From Pipra filicauda (lineage: Eukaryota; Chordata; Aves; Passeriformes; Pipridae): a stretch of 64,000 nucleotides of DNA. Positions 63,879 through 64,000 of the stretch are shown here, in pieces (position 1 is the stretch's first letter; the number at the start of each line of letters is the position of its first letter). The position numbers were made by a program, and so were the translations under genes. The notes beneath the pieces are model-generated. The model ran no database searches and was not told the DNA's origin. It saw only the letters and a program-made list of their open reading frames with translations. Where the stretch lies: positions 2,227,501 through 2,291,500 of the forward strand of contig NW_024104096.1 in NCBI RefSeq assembly GCF_003945595.2. Reading direction: 5' to 3'.

Positions 63879-64000
63879 CTGAAATCTCCCTTGTTGTTAA
63901 TAACTCTTTCTGCAGGGCAGTACGGTGCAGCTGTTTCAAGTACCACAATTTCTACTTGTTTAGTGCTATTTCCATAGGAATTGTTGACTAGACACTCCCA
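63879..64000 (-). CDS. ADGRA1: ADGRA-family adhesion GPCR, exon: end of Ig domain and start of HRM domain (5' part outside window)
   Basis: This is the most upstream exon of the gene in the window and is cut by the right edge. Its 122 nt encode 40 codons plus two bases. The peptide opens with [13 protein letters not shown], whose Cys fits the second disulphide Cys of an Ig domain. It continues through [18 protein letters not shown] to NNKGDF, the Ig-to-HRM linker shared by ADGRA2 and ADGRA3; the Cys in YCPAERV begins the HRM cysteine set. Sequons NNS and NST suggest N-glycosylation, consistent with an extracellular location. The donor is CAG|GTATGA at 63879/63878. The exon ends in phase 2: its AG joins G of the next exon to make Arg. 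The family call is firm. The symbol ADGRA1 is an inference, because the peptide differs from the ADGRA2 and ADGRA3 sequences I know by more than orthologues usually would. Confidence 0.9.

Noticed and set aside
1..64000. Bacterial operons, CRISPR arrays, tRNA or rRNA genes, phage or plasmid modules
   Set aside because: None seen. The composition, CR1 repeats and spliced receptor exons establish vertebrate nuclear DNA, and no regularly spaced repeats or tRNA cloverleaf boxes were noticed.

Overview
This 64 kb window is vertebrate nuclear DNA, almost certainly from a bird (another sauropsid is less likely). It is AT-rich (roughly 35% GC by eye), contains no long open frames, and carries several fragments of CR1 LINEs, the dominant avian retrotransposon. 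Spliced exons with canonical AG acceptors and GT donors lie far apart in large introns. There is no sign of bacterial, plasmid or phage gene organisation.

The only gene I can support runs on the minus strand and enters at the right edge (64000). Five coding exons occupy 50943-64000: 63879-64000 (cut by the window edge), 60328-60526, 58874-59023, 55897-56058 and 50943-51158. They join in one open frame of 849 nt, or 283 codons. The product is the middle of the ectodomain of an adhesion GPCR of the ADGRA group (formerly GPR123/124/125): the end of an Ig domain, the cysteine-rich hormone-receptor (HRM) domain, and the N-terminal part of the GAIN region. It resembles both ADGRA2 and ADGRA3 but sits at paralogue rather than orthologue distance from each. 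Together with the AT-rich, long-intron setting this favours a full-length ADGRA1, although the paralogue call is an inference. Neither the start codon, the leucine-rich repeats, the GPS cleavage site nor the seven-helix domain is in the window.

Left of 50943 (downstream in the transcript) about 50.9 kb holds no exon I can recognise, so I treat it as one very large intron. It contains CR1 pieces, microsatellites, short perfect palindromes and one exon-like open frame at 43358-43660. That frame has a strong acceptor and is in phase with the last recognised exon. The introns between the exons contain two further CR1 fragments and a GC-rich, CpG-poor block of about 360 bp (53638-53995) that contrasts sharply with its surroundings.

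I did not find a new multi-gene system. The observations most worth checking are the paralogue identity and full-length ectodomain, the large empty intron just before the expected GPS/seven-helix exons, the in-phase exon-like frame, and the GC-rich block.
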